Assembly: GCA_030066015.1 (NCBI GenBank)
Contig: JASJCL010000001.1
Location: 16,897 to 80,896, forward strand
DNA length: 64,000 nt
From: Desulfosarcinaceae bacterium
Lineage (GTDB): Bacteria; Desulfobacterota; Desulfobacteria; Desulfobacterales; Desulfosarcinaceae
Reading direction: 5' to 3'
In this document: piece after piece, positions 16,158-25,014 of the stretch
Layout: each line of letters starts with the position of its first letter
Position numbering within the stretch: position 1 is the stretch's first letter
Notes under the pieces: model-generated
What the model was told of the DNA's origin: nothing
The model's database searches: none
The model's input: the letters and a program-made list of their open reading frames with translations, nothing else
Made by a program: the position numbers and the translations under genes

Positions 16158-17311
16158 GTACCCCCAAAGCACTTCGACCATCCCCGGCGCTGCGGCTGGC
16201 CTCCAACGGCTTTCTGGCGTTTTGGTGTCTGCTGGCGGCCTTCCCCCTTTGCTGGATCGCGGTGATGAGCTTCAAGGTCCCGGTGGACGCCTTCGCCTCC
16301 AACCCCTTCAGCGTGCTCTTCGGCCCCGAAACCCGCGCCGCCGGCAAGGGCCTCTCCATCTGTGATCTCCTGCTGGGTCTGGGGGCGCTGTGGGCCGCTT
16401 TCCGACTGGCCACCCAGCGACTGCCCAGCGCGGTCGTCTGGTATAGCCCGCCCCGCTATCGCTGGCTGGGCTGGATCATTGGCGTCCTGGTGTTCGGGCT
16501 GGCTGTCGTCGTGGTATTCTACGGCATCCTGCCGGCCCTGAGCCGGGTCATCAACCCCTGGCTGGGTCCCTTGGGAAAGCCCCTCATCGGCCTGACCCTG
16601 GAGCATTACCGGGCGGTTTGGGTAGAAAACGCCTTCTACCGCAACTTCCTCAACTCCCTCTTGGTCACCACCGGTGTGGTGACGATTTCGCTGACGGTGG
16701 GAACCCTGGCCGGCTATGGACTGGCGCGTTCGGGATCCACCCTCGCCTTCTGGCTCCTTGTCGTCGCCCTGATTTTCCGCGCCCTGCCCCACTCCGTTCT
16801 GGTCACCGGCTACCTGCCGGTCTTCATCAAATCCGCCGAGATCTTGCGTCCCATTTTCGGTGACGCAGCCCCTACCCTCTATGGCAAGCCCTGGGCCGTG
16901 ATCTTCGTCCTGGTCTCCATCAACCAGCCCTTCACCCTGTGGATGCTGCGCTCCTTCTTCCAGAACATCCCCCGGGAGCTCGACGAAGCTGCCCGGGTGG
17001 ACGGCTGCACCCATTTTCAGGCCTTCCGCCGGGTCATCATGCCCGTCATGTGGCCAGGCGTGATCACCGCCGGCCTCTTCAGCTTTCTGGTGGGATACAA
17101 CGACTACCTGACCACCTCGCTGCTGCTGGACGCGCAAAACATGACCATGGTGCCCGCCATCACCAGTTACTTTAACGCCGAAACCACCATGACCGACCAG
17201 GTGGAAGCGGTGGCCGCCGCCGTCTCCATCACCGCCCCCCTCTTCCTGCTGGTCATGGTCTTCCAGCGCCAGATCGTCGGCGGCCTCACCGCCGGCGCAG
17301 TGAAAGGGTAG
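16154..17311 (+). CDS. ABC importer permease, MalG type with extra insertion, operon A
   Basis: 385 residues from ATG 16154, which overlaps the previous stop and follows GGGAGG. TM1 is standard (FLAFWCLLAAFPLCWIAVMSF). The conserved permease core begins near residue 145 and contains the EAA loop EAARVDGCTHFQAFRRVIMP. Between them an insertion of about 90 residues holds one or two additional hydrophobic helices (ICDLLLGLGALWAAF and WLGWIIGVLVFGLAVVVVF). The operon B homologue (278 aa) lacks this. Function in solute transfer is secure; the role of the insertion is unknown. Confidence 0.9.
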   Translation: MSTPKALRPSPALRLASNGFLAFWCLLAAFPLCWIAVMSFKVPVDAFASNPFSVLFGPETRAAGKGLSICDLLLGLGALWAAFRLATQRLPSAVVWYSPPRYRWLGWIIGVLVFGLAVVVVFYGILPALSRVINPWLGPLGKPLIGLTLEHYRAVWVENAFYRNFLNSLLVTTGVVTISLTVGTLAGYGLARSGSTLAFWLLVVALIFRALPHSVLVTGYLPVFIKSAEILRPIFGDAAPTLYGKPWAVIFVLVSINQPFTLWMLRSFFQNIPRELDEAARVDGCTHFQAFRRVIMPVMWPGVITAGLFSFLVGYNDYLTTSLLLDAQNMTMVPAITSYFNAETTMTDQVEAVAAAVSITAPLFLLVMVFQRQIVGGLTAGAVKG

Positions 17312-17357
17312 ACGCCGTCCGGAAGGACCGGAACCGGAGAATAAGGAGACACACCCA

Positions 17358-18014
17358 GTGCAGGGTACCCTGAAAACCTACTGGCAAAAACGCCTCGAGC
17401 GGCTAAAAGAGACCCTCATCGCAAACGCCTTCGAGGCCCACCTGGCGGATGATCTGGCCGAAGCGAAACGGGTCGTCTTAGAAGATATCGTCCCCAAGAT
17501 CGGCGCCAGCAGCATCACCTACGGCGATTCCCAGACCTGCATCCGCGCGGGGATATTTGACGCCCTGCGGAACGATCCCCAGTTGACCTTCATCGACCTC
17601 TTCGACGGCCAGGAGCGAACCATGGACCAATGGTTGGCGCTGGCCCGGCCGGCCCTGCTGGCCGACCTGTTCATCACCGGCACCAATGCCATTACGGAGA
17701 CCGGCGCCCTGGTGAATCTGGATATGGTGGGCAACCGGGTAGGCGGCATCACCTTCGGCCCCAAAACCGTGATCATCCTGGTGGGGCGCAACAAGGTCGT
17801 CACCGATCTCGATGCCGCTATGCAGCGCGTCAAGCATTTTGCAGCGCCCGCCAACGCAGTGCGGTTAAACAAGAAGACGCCCTGCGCCAAAACGGCCCAA
17901 TGCATGGACTGCAGCAGTGCGGAAAGGATATGTCGAATGTGGTCCATCGTGGAGCGATCATTCCCCAAAGAGCGCATCAAGGTAGTGCTCATCAACGAGG
18001 ATCTGGGATTGTAA
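17358..18014 (+). CDS. LUD-domain protein (LutC/YkgG-related)
   Basis: 218 residues from GTG 17358, with AAGGAG ten bases upstream. The LUD fold is recognisable: EAKRVVLEDIVPKIGASSITYGDS, then ADLFITGTNAITETGALVN, NRVGGITFGPKTVIILVGRNK. A Cys-rich tail (PCAKTAQCMDCSSAERIC, about 173-190) is typical of the variant found in anaerobes. LUD proteins take part in lactate utilisation or redox chemistry, and their exact activity is often unknown. It lies between the permease gene and a SnoaL-like gene, so it probably acts on a product of the imported compound. Confidence 0.85.
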   Translation: MQGTLKTYWQKRLERLKETLIANAFEAHLADDLAEAKRVVLEDIVPKIGASSITYGDSQTCIRAGIFDALRNDPQLTFIDLFDGQERTMDQWLALARPALLADLFITGTNAITETGALVNLDMVGNRVGGITFGPKTVIILVGRNKVVTDLDAAMQRVKHFAAPANAVRLNKKTPCAKTAQCMDCSSAERICRMWSIVERSFPKERIKVVLINEDLGL

Positions 18015-18212
18015 GATCCGCATCCATATCGTCTCAATACCTGTCAACGCCGCCGCCCCCCGAAGCAATTCGTTGCCGTCCCATTTTTTCTCAAAGGGAA
18101 CGGGTTCACTTTATTTTTCGATGGCCCCAGGGTAGAATAGGCATCGCTGTGAAGAGACATATAAACCGATGGAAAAAGCACCCGTCGCGCATCTTGCAAG
18201 GAGAAATACCCC

Positions 18213-19202
18213 ATGAGTGAAGCTGTCGGCCCCATGAAGGGATTCCACCCCCGCTGGAAGGATTTTCCTGATTATATCATCGGCATCACCAAGGAGATCT
18301 GGGAAGATCGCGGTATCGACACCCTCCACCACTATTACGCACCCGAGATCATTGTGCGCTCACCGGCGTCGGTGGTGGTGGGCAACGCGGACGTCATCGG
18401 GGCCACCATGGCCACCCTGGCAGAGTTTCCCGATCGTACCCTTTTGGGAGAAGACGTGATTTGGTGCGGTACGCCAGAGACCGGTATGCTCTCCTCCCAT
18501 CGCCTGCTCTCCACCGCCACCCACTTGGGGGACGGGGTCTACGGCAACGCCACGGGCAAACAATTGACCTATCGGATCATCGCCGATTGTCACGCCATCA
18601 ACAACCAGATCAACGACGAGTGGCTCATCCGAGATCAGGGGGCCATCGTGCGCCAGATGGGCTGGGATCCCAAAGCGTACGCCCGGGACCTGATCGAGCG
18701 GGAGGGGGGGCCTGAAAAATGCGTGCAGCCCTTCACCCCGGGCATCGACCAGGCGGGACCCTACCGGGGCACCGGCAACGACAATGAGTGGGGAAAGGTT
18801 TATGCCGACATCCTCACCCAAATCATGAACGCCAACCTGGCCGTCATTCCCCGCAAGTACGACCGGGCCTGCCAACTGGAATACCCCGGCGGCCAAACCG
18901 GCCATTCCCACGCGGCCGCCGACCGCTTTTGGATGGGGATCCGGGCCAGTATGCCCTCGGCACAGTTCAAGATCGAACATTGTATCGGTCGGGACGATGC
19001 GCTGATGCCGCCGCGCGCCGCCATCCGCTGGAGCCTCGACGGCAAACATGACGGCTGGGGCGTTTTTGGCGCACCCACGGGGGCGCCGGTCCACATCATG
19101 GGGGCCGCCCACGCCGAATTCGGTCCCTGGGGGCTGCGGCGCGAATATGTGCTCTTTGATGAAACGGCGGTCTGGAAGCAGATCATCCTTAAAACGGGCT
19201 GA
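18213..19202 (+). CDS. SnoaL/NTF2-like protein upstream of eutBC
   Basis: 329 residues from ATG 18213, with AAGGAG upstream. An N-terminal NTF2-like domain (KEIWEDRGIDTLHHYYAPEIIVRSP) and probably a second one in the C-terminal half can be seen. It is more distant from the paralogues at 11672, 23486 and 38218 and lacks their WHxxMxW block. It lies 34 bases before eutB, so it is probably part of the ethanolamine-related segment. The 198-base gap before it contains a TTATTT...TAGAAT pair too weak to call a promoter. Activity is unknown. Confidence 0.72.
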   Translation: MSEAVGPMKGFHPRWKDFPDYIIGITKEIWEDRGIDTLHHYYAPEIIVRSPASVVVGNADVIGATMATLAEFPDRTLLGEDVIWCGTPETGMLSSHRLLSTATHLGDGVYGNATGKQLTYRIIADCHAINNQINDEWLIRDQGAIVRQMGWDPKAYARDLIEREGGPEKCVQPFTPGIDQAGPYRGTGNDNEWGKVYADILTQIMNANLAVIPRKYDRACQLEYPGGQTGHSHAAADRFWMGIRASMPSAQFKIEHCIGRDDALMPPRAAIRWSLDGKHDGWGVFGAPTGAPVHIMGAAHAEFGPWGLRREYVLFDETAVWKQIILKTG

Positions 19203-19236
19203 GCGCTAACACCAACTCCTAAAAAGGCGACACCCC

Positions 19237-20625
19237 ATGCCGCAATATAGATACACGCTGGGCGGCCACACCTATCACTTCCGCGATCTCAAGACGGTCA
19301 TGGCCAAGGCGAGCCCCCTGAAATCGGGGGATGGTCTGGCAGGCGTGTCGGCGACCAGCGAGGCCGAACGTTCCGCCGCCAAATTCGTACTGGCCGACCT
19401 CCCCCTGGCGAATTTCTTGAACGAAGCGCTGGTTCCCTATGAGACAGACGCGGTGACGCGGCTCATCATCGATACCCACGACACAGATGCCTTTGCGCCC
19501 ATTTCCAGCATGACGGTAGGCGAGTTTCGCGACTGGCTACTGGCCTATGGAACCGATGCGGAGCGGCTGCGATCGGTGGCATCGGGCATCACGCCCGAAA
19601 TGGCCGCCGCCGTTTCCAAATTGATGCGCAACCAGGATCTGGTCCTTGTTGCCAGTAAGATCGAGACCATTACCCGCTTTCGAACGACTGTCGGCCTGCA
19701 AGGTCACCTGTCCACCCGCCTGCAGCCCAACCATCCCACGGACGATCCCAAGGGCATCGCTGCCACCATCCTGGATGGTTTGCTCCATGGCATTGGGGAT
19801 GCCGTCATTGGCATCAATCCCGTCGCCGACGATATCCAGGCCGCCACCCAATTGCTGCAATTGCTCGACGACTTGCGTCAACGCCACGAGATGCCGGTGC
19901 AAACCTGCGTACTGACCCACATCACCAACACCTTGGCGATGATCGACAACGATGGGCCGGTTGATCTGGTGTTCCAGTCCATCGCCGGGACGGAGGCGGC
20001 CAACAAGAGCTTCGGTGTCACCCTGGATCTGCTGCGGGACGCCCACCAAGGGGCCTTGTCGCTCGAGAGAGGCCGTGTGGGCAGCAATGTGATGTATTTC
20101 GAAACGGGTCAGGGCAGCGCCCTGTCGGCCGAGGCCCATCACGATGTCGATCAGCAGACGCTGGAGGCGCGCGCCTATGCCGTTGCGCGGCAATATGACC
20201 CACTGCTGGTGAACACGGTGGTGGGCTTCATCGGCCCCGAGTATCTCTACGACGGCAAACAGATCATCCGCGCCGGTCTCGAGGACCACTTCTGCGGCAA
20301 ACTGCTGGGTCTGCCCATGGGCTGCGATATCTGCTACACCAACCACGCCGAGGCCGACCAAAACGATATGGACAACCTGCTGACCCTGCTCGGTGCCGCA
20401 GGCGTCAACTTCATCATGGGCGTCCCCGGCGCTGACGACGTCATGCTGAACTATCAGAGTACTTCTTTCAATGACGCCAACTACCTGCGCCAATTGATGG
20501 GCTTGCGCTGCGCCCCAGAGTTCGAGACTTGGCTGGAGAAGATAGGCTTGATGGATGGGGCCCATCGTCTTCTGCCCCCCGACAACGCCACGCCCCTGCT
20601 GGGGTACCTGAAGGAGATGGTTTGA
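19237..20625 (+). CDS. eutB: Ethanolamine ammonia-lyase, heavy chain
   Basis: 462 residues, close to the usual EutB length of about 455. Family blocks are clear: HYRFRDLKTVMAKASPLKSGD-like start, NFLNEALVPYETDAVTRLIID, RTTVGLQGHLSTRLQPNHPTD, DGLLHGIGDAVIGINP, YFETGQGSALSAEAHHDVDQ and GLPMGCDICYTNHAEADQND. EutB with EutC forms the adenosylcobalamin-dependent lyase that splits ethanolamine into acetaldehyde and ammonia. No eutA reactivase, eutD/E or microcompartment shell gene is in the window. It is translationally coupled to eutC. Placement after a carbohydrate-type importer and SnoaL-like genes suggests ethanolamine, or an amino alcohol, is released from a larger imported molecule. Confidence 0.96.
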   Translation: MPQYRYTLGGHTYHFRDLKTVMAKASPLKSGDGLAGVSATSEAERSAAKFVLADLPLANFLNEALVPYETDAVTRLIIDTHDTDAFAPISSMTVGEFRDWLLAYGTDAERLRSVASGITPEMAAAVSKLMRNQDLVLVASKIETITRFRTTVGLQGHLSTRLQPNHPTDDPKGIAATILDGLLHGIGDAVIGINPVADDIQAATQLLQLLDDLRQRHEMPVQTCVLTHITNTLAMIDNDGPVDLVFQSIAGTEAANKSFGVTLDLLRDAHQGALSLERGRVGSNVMYFETGQGSALSAEAHHDVDQQTLEARAYAVARQYDPLLVNTVVGFIGPEYLYDGKQIIRAGLEDHFCGKLLGLPMGCDICYTNHAEADQNDMDNLLTLLGAAGVNFIMGVPGADDVMLNYQSTSFNDANYLRQLMGLRCAPEFETWLEKIGLMDGAHRLLPPDNATPLLGYLKEMV

Positions 20626-21392
20626 CGAAACCGCCGGCGAAGAAAACGATGGGGTTGGAGCGGCTGCGGACCTTCACACCGGCGCGGATCGGCTTGGACA
20701 GAGCCGGCTCCAGTCTGACCACCCGGGATATCCTGACCTTCGATCGGGACCATGCGCATGCCCGCGACGCCGTGCACCTGCCCTTTGATGTGGCGCTGGT
20801 AACGGACGAACTGGGTGCCCGGCACCTAGCGACAGTGGCGGTGCACAGCGCCGCCAGAGATCGCGCCACCTACCTGCAACGCCCCGACCTCGGGCGAAAA
20901 GTGGACCCGGCATCCAAAAAGCGGCTCCAAGAGGCCCGTCTGCAGGCGCAAGGCGGCGTCGACCTCGCTGTGGTTGTGGCAGACGGGCTGTCGACCCGCG
21001 CCATTCACACCAACGCCGTCGCCTTTTTGGAGGAATTCCTACCGATGGCAGCGGAAAACGAATGGCGGTGCGCACCCATTGTTATCGCCTCTCAGGCCCG
21101 AGTGGCCATCGCCGACGAGATCGGAGAGCTTCTCGAAGCCCGCCTCAGCATAATCCTCATCGGCGAGCGACCGGGTCTCAGCGCGGCCGACAGCATGGGA
21201 ATTTACATCACCTATGCGCCCCGCCGGGGACGCACCGACGCTGAGCGCAATTGCATTTCCAATATCCGACGGGGTGGACTCCGCCACCAAGATGCCGCCG
21301 ACCAACTCGCCCGGTTGATCATGGGCGCCTTTCGACAACGACTGACAGGCGTGCGCCTGAAACCGGCGTCATCCCTCCAGCTGGAGTCGTAA
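20622..21392 (+). CDS. eutC: Ethanolamine ammonia-lyase, light chain
   Basis: 256 residues from TTG 20622, whose bases overlap the eutB stop and which is preceded by AAGGAG; an ATG at 20649 is the alternative. Family signatures: RIGLDRAGSSLTTRDILTFDRDHAHARDAVHLPFD, then VVVADGLSTRAIHTNAV, ARVAIADEIGELL, ILIGERPGLSAADSMGIYIT and RNCISNIRRGGL with the conserved Cys. The N-terminal arm is shorter than in enterobacterial EutC (about 295 aa). It completes the lyase encoded with eutB and ends operon A; the next gene is convergent. A weak TTATCG/CGATAA inverted repeat at 21396-21418 follows the stop. Confidence 0.95.
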   Translation: MTKPPAKKTMGLERLRTFTPARIGLDRAGSSLTTRDILTFDRDHAHARDAVHLPFDVALVTDELGARHLATVAVHSAARDRATYLQRPDLGRKVDPASKKRLQEARLQAQGGVDLAVVVADGLSTRAIHTNAVAFLEEFLPMAAENEWRCAPIVIASQARVAIADEIGELLEARLSIILIGERPGLSAADSMGIYITYAPRRGRTDAERNCISNIRRGGLRHQDAADQLARLIMGAFRQRLTGVRLKPASSLQLES

Positions 21393-21456
21393 TGGTTATC
21401 GATCTGTCCGCCCGATAATTCTCCCCCGTGCACACCCGGCAATTTCGCACGGTCAT

Positions 21457-22146
21457 CTATATCGTCTTCGATTCACAGATGGCATTCTCCGGACAAGACA
21501 GAATACAATTGCCGCATTCGTCACATCTTTCGCTGATGACTTGGTAAGGTTCCCCCGGCGCAATGGCGTCGAAGGTGCACGTCTCTACACAGCGGCCGCA
21601 ACTGGTGCACGCATCACTGATGCGGACCCCGGATCTGTTGAAACGCTCGCCACCGAAAGCGAACCGGGTGCGCAGCAGCTTGTGGTGACGGTGGTCCTTT
21701 TCAAAATCGTAGTCGTAGATCTCTCCCTTTCCGCAGTGGAGGCAAAAAATCCGGATGGCCGGATACCTGGCCATATCATAGAGGGCGAACTGCATCCCCG
21801 CATTGCCGGCGTCCGCCTTCGCCTGCACTGTTTCGAAAGCCAGCTCCCGGACATCGCCGGTGATGCGAAGGGTGAAGCCGGGTTCGAAGAGAGGCATCCC
21901 GTTCCGATCCTTCCCGGTTTTACGGCCCGAAGGGTAGATGCCACAAACGGATAATTTCTTGGAATCGACCAACTGCCGGTAGAAAGGTTTCACCGCCATG
22001 GTCATGAAATAGAGTCCTTCGTCGTCACCGGCCAGAAAATGGGCGATCCGCGAATGGATCTGGGGCGGGCCGCTTGCGGTGTCCAAGGTCGTGAAGGTGA
22101 GGCAGCCGATCTTCTCGATCGCTGCGAATATCGCTCCTAATTGCAT
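21457..22146 (-). CDS. PNPOx-like flavin domain fused to 2x[4Fe-4S] ferredoxin
   Basis: 229 residues from ATG 22146, with GAGGATG upstream. Residues 1-140 follow the split-barrel PNPOx pattern (CLTFTTLDTASGPPQIHSR, then GLYFMTMAVKPFYRQL). Residues about 170-225 hold two ferredoxin Cys clusters: CTSCGRCVETCTFDAI and CDECGNCILSCPENAI, which bind two [4Fe-4S] centres. The protein therefore probably shuttles electrons between FMN (or another cofactor) and a ferredoxin-linked partner in the cytoplasm. It lies beside an AraC regulator of the same strand, which may control it. The natural substrate is unknown. Confidence 0.88.
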   Translation of the reverse strand: MQLGAIFAAIEKIGCLTFTTLDTASGPPQIHSRIAHFLAGDDEGLYFMTMAVKPFYRQLVDSKKLSVCGIYPSGRKTGKDRNGMPLFEPGFTLRITGDVRELAFETVQAKADAGNAGMQFALYDMARYPAIRIFCLHCGKGEIYDYDFEKDHRHHKLLRTRFAFGGERFNRSGVRISDACTSCGRCVETCTFDAIAPGEPYQVISERCDECGNCILSCPENAICESKTI

Positions 22147-22288
22147 GATTGCATCCTCATTCTTCGAACACTTGAAGCCGGCCCTCCGGACGACCGGCGG
22201 TTGTGGGGTTCGGTTCTGCAGCCGCACTGTGTGGAGTAAAATAGGCGAGAGCGGCGGATGCCGCAATGTCAGGATGGATACAGAGTGA

Positions 22289-23146
22289 TCAATTTGAATT
22301 CAAGCGGCGGTAGGCCTTGGGCGTTTGCCCGGTCATCCCCTTGAAGAAGCGAATGAAATTGCCGGGCTCCGAGAAATTGAAATCATATCCGATCTCGGCA
22401 ATGGACCGATCGGAGTAGAGAAGCTCCTTTTTGATCTCGACCACCAGGCGCTCCTTGATGAGATCCTTGCAGGGCTTTCCGAAACTGGCGTTCAAGGTCT
22501 TGTTGAGATGGGAACGGCTGACGTTGAGGCGTTGGGCATAGTCGGAGACCTTCTGCATGGTACGGATATTGTGTTCGAGAAGCTTTCTGAAGCGCAGGGT
22601 CAGCCAGTCCTGAAAAAGTTCGTCACGCAGGTGATGGCGCGACTCATAGCGGCGGTTGATCTGGATGAGGAGGTAGTAGAGGATGGCCCGCAGCAGATGA
22701 TGGCTGTCGTTGCGAAGCCCTTTGATCTCCACACGGATCTCCTCCAGCTTCGCCATCATCGCGATCAGGTCCGTCTCTTCGACCTGCAGCCAGGAGGGTG
22801 GGGTGGTCTGGTAGAAATAGTGAAAACGATAGAGAAACAGGGCATCATTGAAAAATGTGGAGATGAACTCCTCCTCAAAAATCAGGAAATAGCCGTCCAT
22901 GGGTGCCTTGACCTCTACCCACTGTCGCCAGCGATTCTGGGGCAGCAGCAGCAGGGTTCCCCGTTGAAAAGGGATCTTTTCGTCATCGAGCCGAAAGGTG
23001 CCGCTGCCCTGGGTAATGAAGAGGATCTCGTGAAAGGTGATAAAATAGGGTCGATCATGGGTGACGAATTTCGGCGTTTGCGAGATGAGGCCGCAGTCGA
23101 GCGAGAGCACTTTTCCATATTTGTTGCGCTGGAAGCTGAGTTTCAT
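22289..23146 (-). CDS. AraC family transcriptional regulator
   Basis: 285 residues from ATG 23146 (an in-frame ATG at 23158 is possible). The N-terminal ~150 residues form a cupin-type sensor domain (ITFHEILFITQGSGTFRLDD, FQRGTLLLLPQNRW). The C-terminal ~100 residues carry two HTH motifs: MQKVSDYAQRLNVSRSHLNK and SIAEIGYDFNFSEPGNFIRF, followed by the family tail TGQTPKAYRR. It may regulate the adjacent flavin-ferredoxin gene or the long operon upstream on the same strand; the terminator at 23413-23442 separates it from that operon. Confidence 0.9.
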   Translation of the reverse strand: MKLSFQRNKYGKVLSLDCGLISQTPKFVTHDRPYFITFHEILFITQGSGTFRLDDEKIPFQRGTLLLLPQNRWRQWVEVKAPMDGYFLIFEEEFISTFFNDALFLYRFHYFYQTTPPSWLQVEETDLIAMMAKLEEIRVEIKGLRNDSHHLLRAILYYLLIQINRRYESRHHLRDELFQDWLTLRFRKLLEHNIRTMQKVSDYAQRLNVSRSHLNKTLNASFGKPCKDLIKERLVVEIKKELLYSDRSIAEIGYDFNFSEPGNFIRFFKGMTGQTPKAYRRLNSN

Positions 23147-23485
23147 GGCGCATCCCATGGTTGGATGGATCCCGCAGCACGCAGAAGGTCTATAGGTCTA
23201 CTCTTAGGCAAATTGGACGCGAAGATCAATCCCGGCGACGCGGGAGGTTGCAGCCGAATCCTTCCGGATAGCGGCATCGGTGGCACGCACGCGGATAGAC
23301 CCACGGACCGCAATCGGACGACAGCGCGGTTGTGACGCCGGCCCTCCCGCCGTCTCGACAAGCTAGCTCAGGTGCAGGCGGCAACCCGGTATAGCGCCGC
23401 AGATAGAGAAAAGGCCTGTTCTGAACAGGTCAGAAGCAGGCCGTTTCAATCTGATGATGCCGCTTTGGTACGCGGGCCGGTGGTC
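23147..23485. other. Gap between the AraC gene and operon B end
   Basis: About 340 bases. It holds the operon B terminator at 23413-23442. The rest, which should contain the AraC promoter on the minus strand, shows no clear -35/-10 pair or other structure. Confidence 0.5.
23413..23442 (-). terminator. Intrinsic terminator closing operon B
   Basis: On the minus strand, GGCCTG and TTCTGA pair with TCAGAA and CAGGCC around loop CCTGT: 12 paired bases with one bulge. TTTTCTCT follows directly. It sits 43 bases beyond the stop of the last operon B gene, in the right place and orientation. On the plus strand only GTTTC follows, so it is probably one-directional. Confidence 0.8.
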
Positions 23486-24517
23486 TCAGAGGGCGGGTTT
23501 CCGAGCTTGCCGATCGACGGTGAATTCGCGCATACGGGAGAATAGATCGATACCGATCTGATCGTAGACATGCAGAAGATCCACGAGCACCCAGTTCTCC
23601 CGGATGAGGCCGTTCTCGCAGCGCCAGAAATCCAGGCTGCGCATGGTGATGGCCTGATCCCCAGGGGCGATCCCCAGCCAGCCGTCGGCACTGATGGTGC
23701 AGCGCATGCCGGGCCAGGCGGTGATGGCCACGAAGAGACCTTCGGCAAAGAAATAGTGGGGCGCGTCGGGATTCATCCCCCGGTTGGGCATCGCCTTGAG
23801 GAAGGGGATCTGGTGCCAGTTGCGGAAACCGGAGATGCGGCGGTTGGTGCCGATCCCGGCCGGACCGTACCAGGTCATTTTGGGGTGCCAGTAGGCCGGC
23901 AGGTTCATCGCCTCGGGGCCGCCCTCGGCGTGCTTCTGCAGGCCGCCCAGCATATCGACGACCAGCTGCTGACTGGCGTCGGAGACGGCCGCGTCACGGG
24001 GACCGCTGAGCAGACCGTTCTGGGGGGCCGGCGAGGGGGCCATCCACTCCACGCCCAAACTGGGGGAGAGGGGCCAGGCGCGGGCCTGCATCATCACCTG
24101 GGGGATGTCCCACAGCGCTTGCACCTCGACCACGCGCCCCGCTTCCATACGGTAAAACTCATGGTAGCGCATGGCGATGGGGTGATAGGTGGGCGGAATG
24201 TCCAGCCAGGGGTGTTCGAAGACGCCCACGTAATGGCCCCCACAGCCCACCCAGTTGCTGTCCGACTCGGAGGGCCCCGCCATGATGATGAAATCGCGCC
24301 GCTCCAGATCGGGCACCGCCGCGATGAGGGGTCGGTAGACAACCTCGTGGAGGGCATCCGGGCCAGTGAGGTCTTCGAAGGGGTGGGTGAAATGGATGGC
24401 GCAGTCGGGGGAGAAGATCTCCCTGAAGATCGACGGCAGCGCCTGCGCGTCCAGATCGTAAAGCGCTGCGGAGAGCCTGGCAATGACGGCTTTATTTTGC
24501 TGGTGGATATCCTGCAT
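23486..24517 (-). CDS. Two-domain SnoaL/NTF2-like protein, last gene of operon B
   Basis: 343 residues from ATG 24517 (GGGGG upstream). Two SnoaL-like domains lie at about 10-160 and 180-335. The second has YWHPKMTWYGPAGIG and RENWVLVDLLHVYDQIGID, close to the proteins at 11672 and 38218. It is the final gene of the minus-strand run before the terminator, 24 bases after the glyoxalase-like gene. Function unknown; a role in transforming the operon's substrate is inferred from the recurring association with ABC importer operons. Confidence 0.8.
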   Translation of the reverse strand: MQDIHQQNKAVIARLSAALYDLDAQALPSIFREIFSPDCAIHFTHPFEDLTGPDALHEVVYRPLIAAVPDLERRDFIIMAGPSESDSNWVGCGGHYVGVFEHPWLDIPPTYHPIAMRYHEFYRMEAGRVVEVQALWDIPQVMMQARAWPLSPSLGVEWMAPSPAPQNGLLSGPRDAAVSDASQQLVVDMLGGLQKHAEGGPEAMNLPAYWHPKMTWYGPAGIGTNRRISGFRNWHQIPFLKAMPNRGMNPDAPHYFFAEGLFVAITAWPGMRCTISADGWLGIAPGDQAITMRSLDFWRCENGLIRENWVLVDLLHVYDQIGIDLFSRMREFTVDRQARKPAL

Positions 24518-24541
24518 CTTCAACCCCCAATAGCTTACCGT

Positions 24542-24952
24542 TCAGGACACGCCTGGCGGTGTCATTCCGTCCGTTGTTTCGTTTAGAAAATCGAGTTCGA
24601 TCTGGATCCCGGCGGGATCGAAAAAGAACACCTGGGTCATCTCCAATTCGGAGATGTAAGCCGCTGTATAGGCGACCCGCCTGGCGGCAAGCCGATCGAG
24701 ATAGGTCTTCAATCCCACGCAGCGAAAGGCGACATGGTTGAAGTGGGTGTTCTCAGCGGGGGCGACGGCGGCCTCATCGACCGTGAGGTGGACGATGGGA
24801 TACGCCCCTTGGTAGAGCCACACGCCGGGGATGCCGAAATCGGGCCTTGGGCCGGGCGTCAGCGCCAAGACCTCCCGGTAGAACACGACCACGGCGTCGA
24901 TGACGGCCTGCGGCGCCCGGATGTTGTAATGATCCAGTCGGGTGATATGCAT
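24542..24952 (-). CDS. VOC (glyoxalase/dioxygenase) superfamily protein
   Basis: 136 residues from ATG 24952 (MHITRLDHYNIRAP); a longer GTG-led version is possible. The two beta-alpha-beta-beta-beta modules include possible metal-binding residues: His in RLDHYNI, His in THFNHVAF and Glu in GIQIELDF. The family includes glyoxalase I, extradiol dioxygenases and epimerases; the metal-ligand set fits an active enzyme, but chemistry cannot be assigned. It lies between the corrinoid methyltransferase gene and a SnoaL-like gene. Confidence 0.85.
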   Translation of the reverse strand: MHITRLDHYNIRAPQAVIDAVVVFYREVLALTPGPRPDFGIPGVWLYQGAYPIVHLTVDEAAVAPAENTHFNHVAFRCVGLKTYLDRLAARRVAYTAAYISELEMTQVFFFDPAGIQIELDFLNETTDGMTPPGVS

Positions 24953-25014
24953 TATGGTCACTCTCGGTCGCGTGGCGTTCGAGGCCGATCCCGATGCCAC
25001 AGCTTAGCACAGCG

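Noticed and set aside
18015..18212. Promoter or cobalamin riboswitch before the SnoaL-like/eutB genes
   Set aside because: The -35/-10 candidates are weak, and no B12-box-like conserved core was found in 198 bases.
21396..21418. Terminator after eutC
   Set aside because: The stem is only 6 bp and AT-rich, with a short TTCT end; too weak to call.
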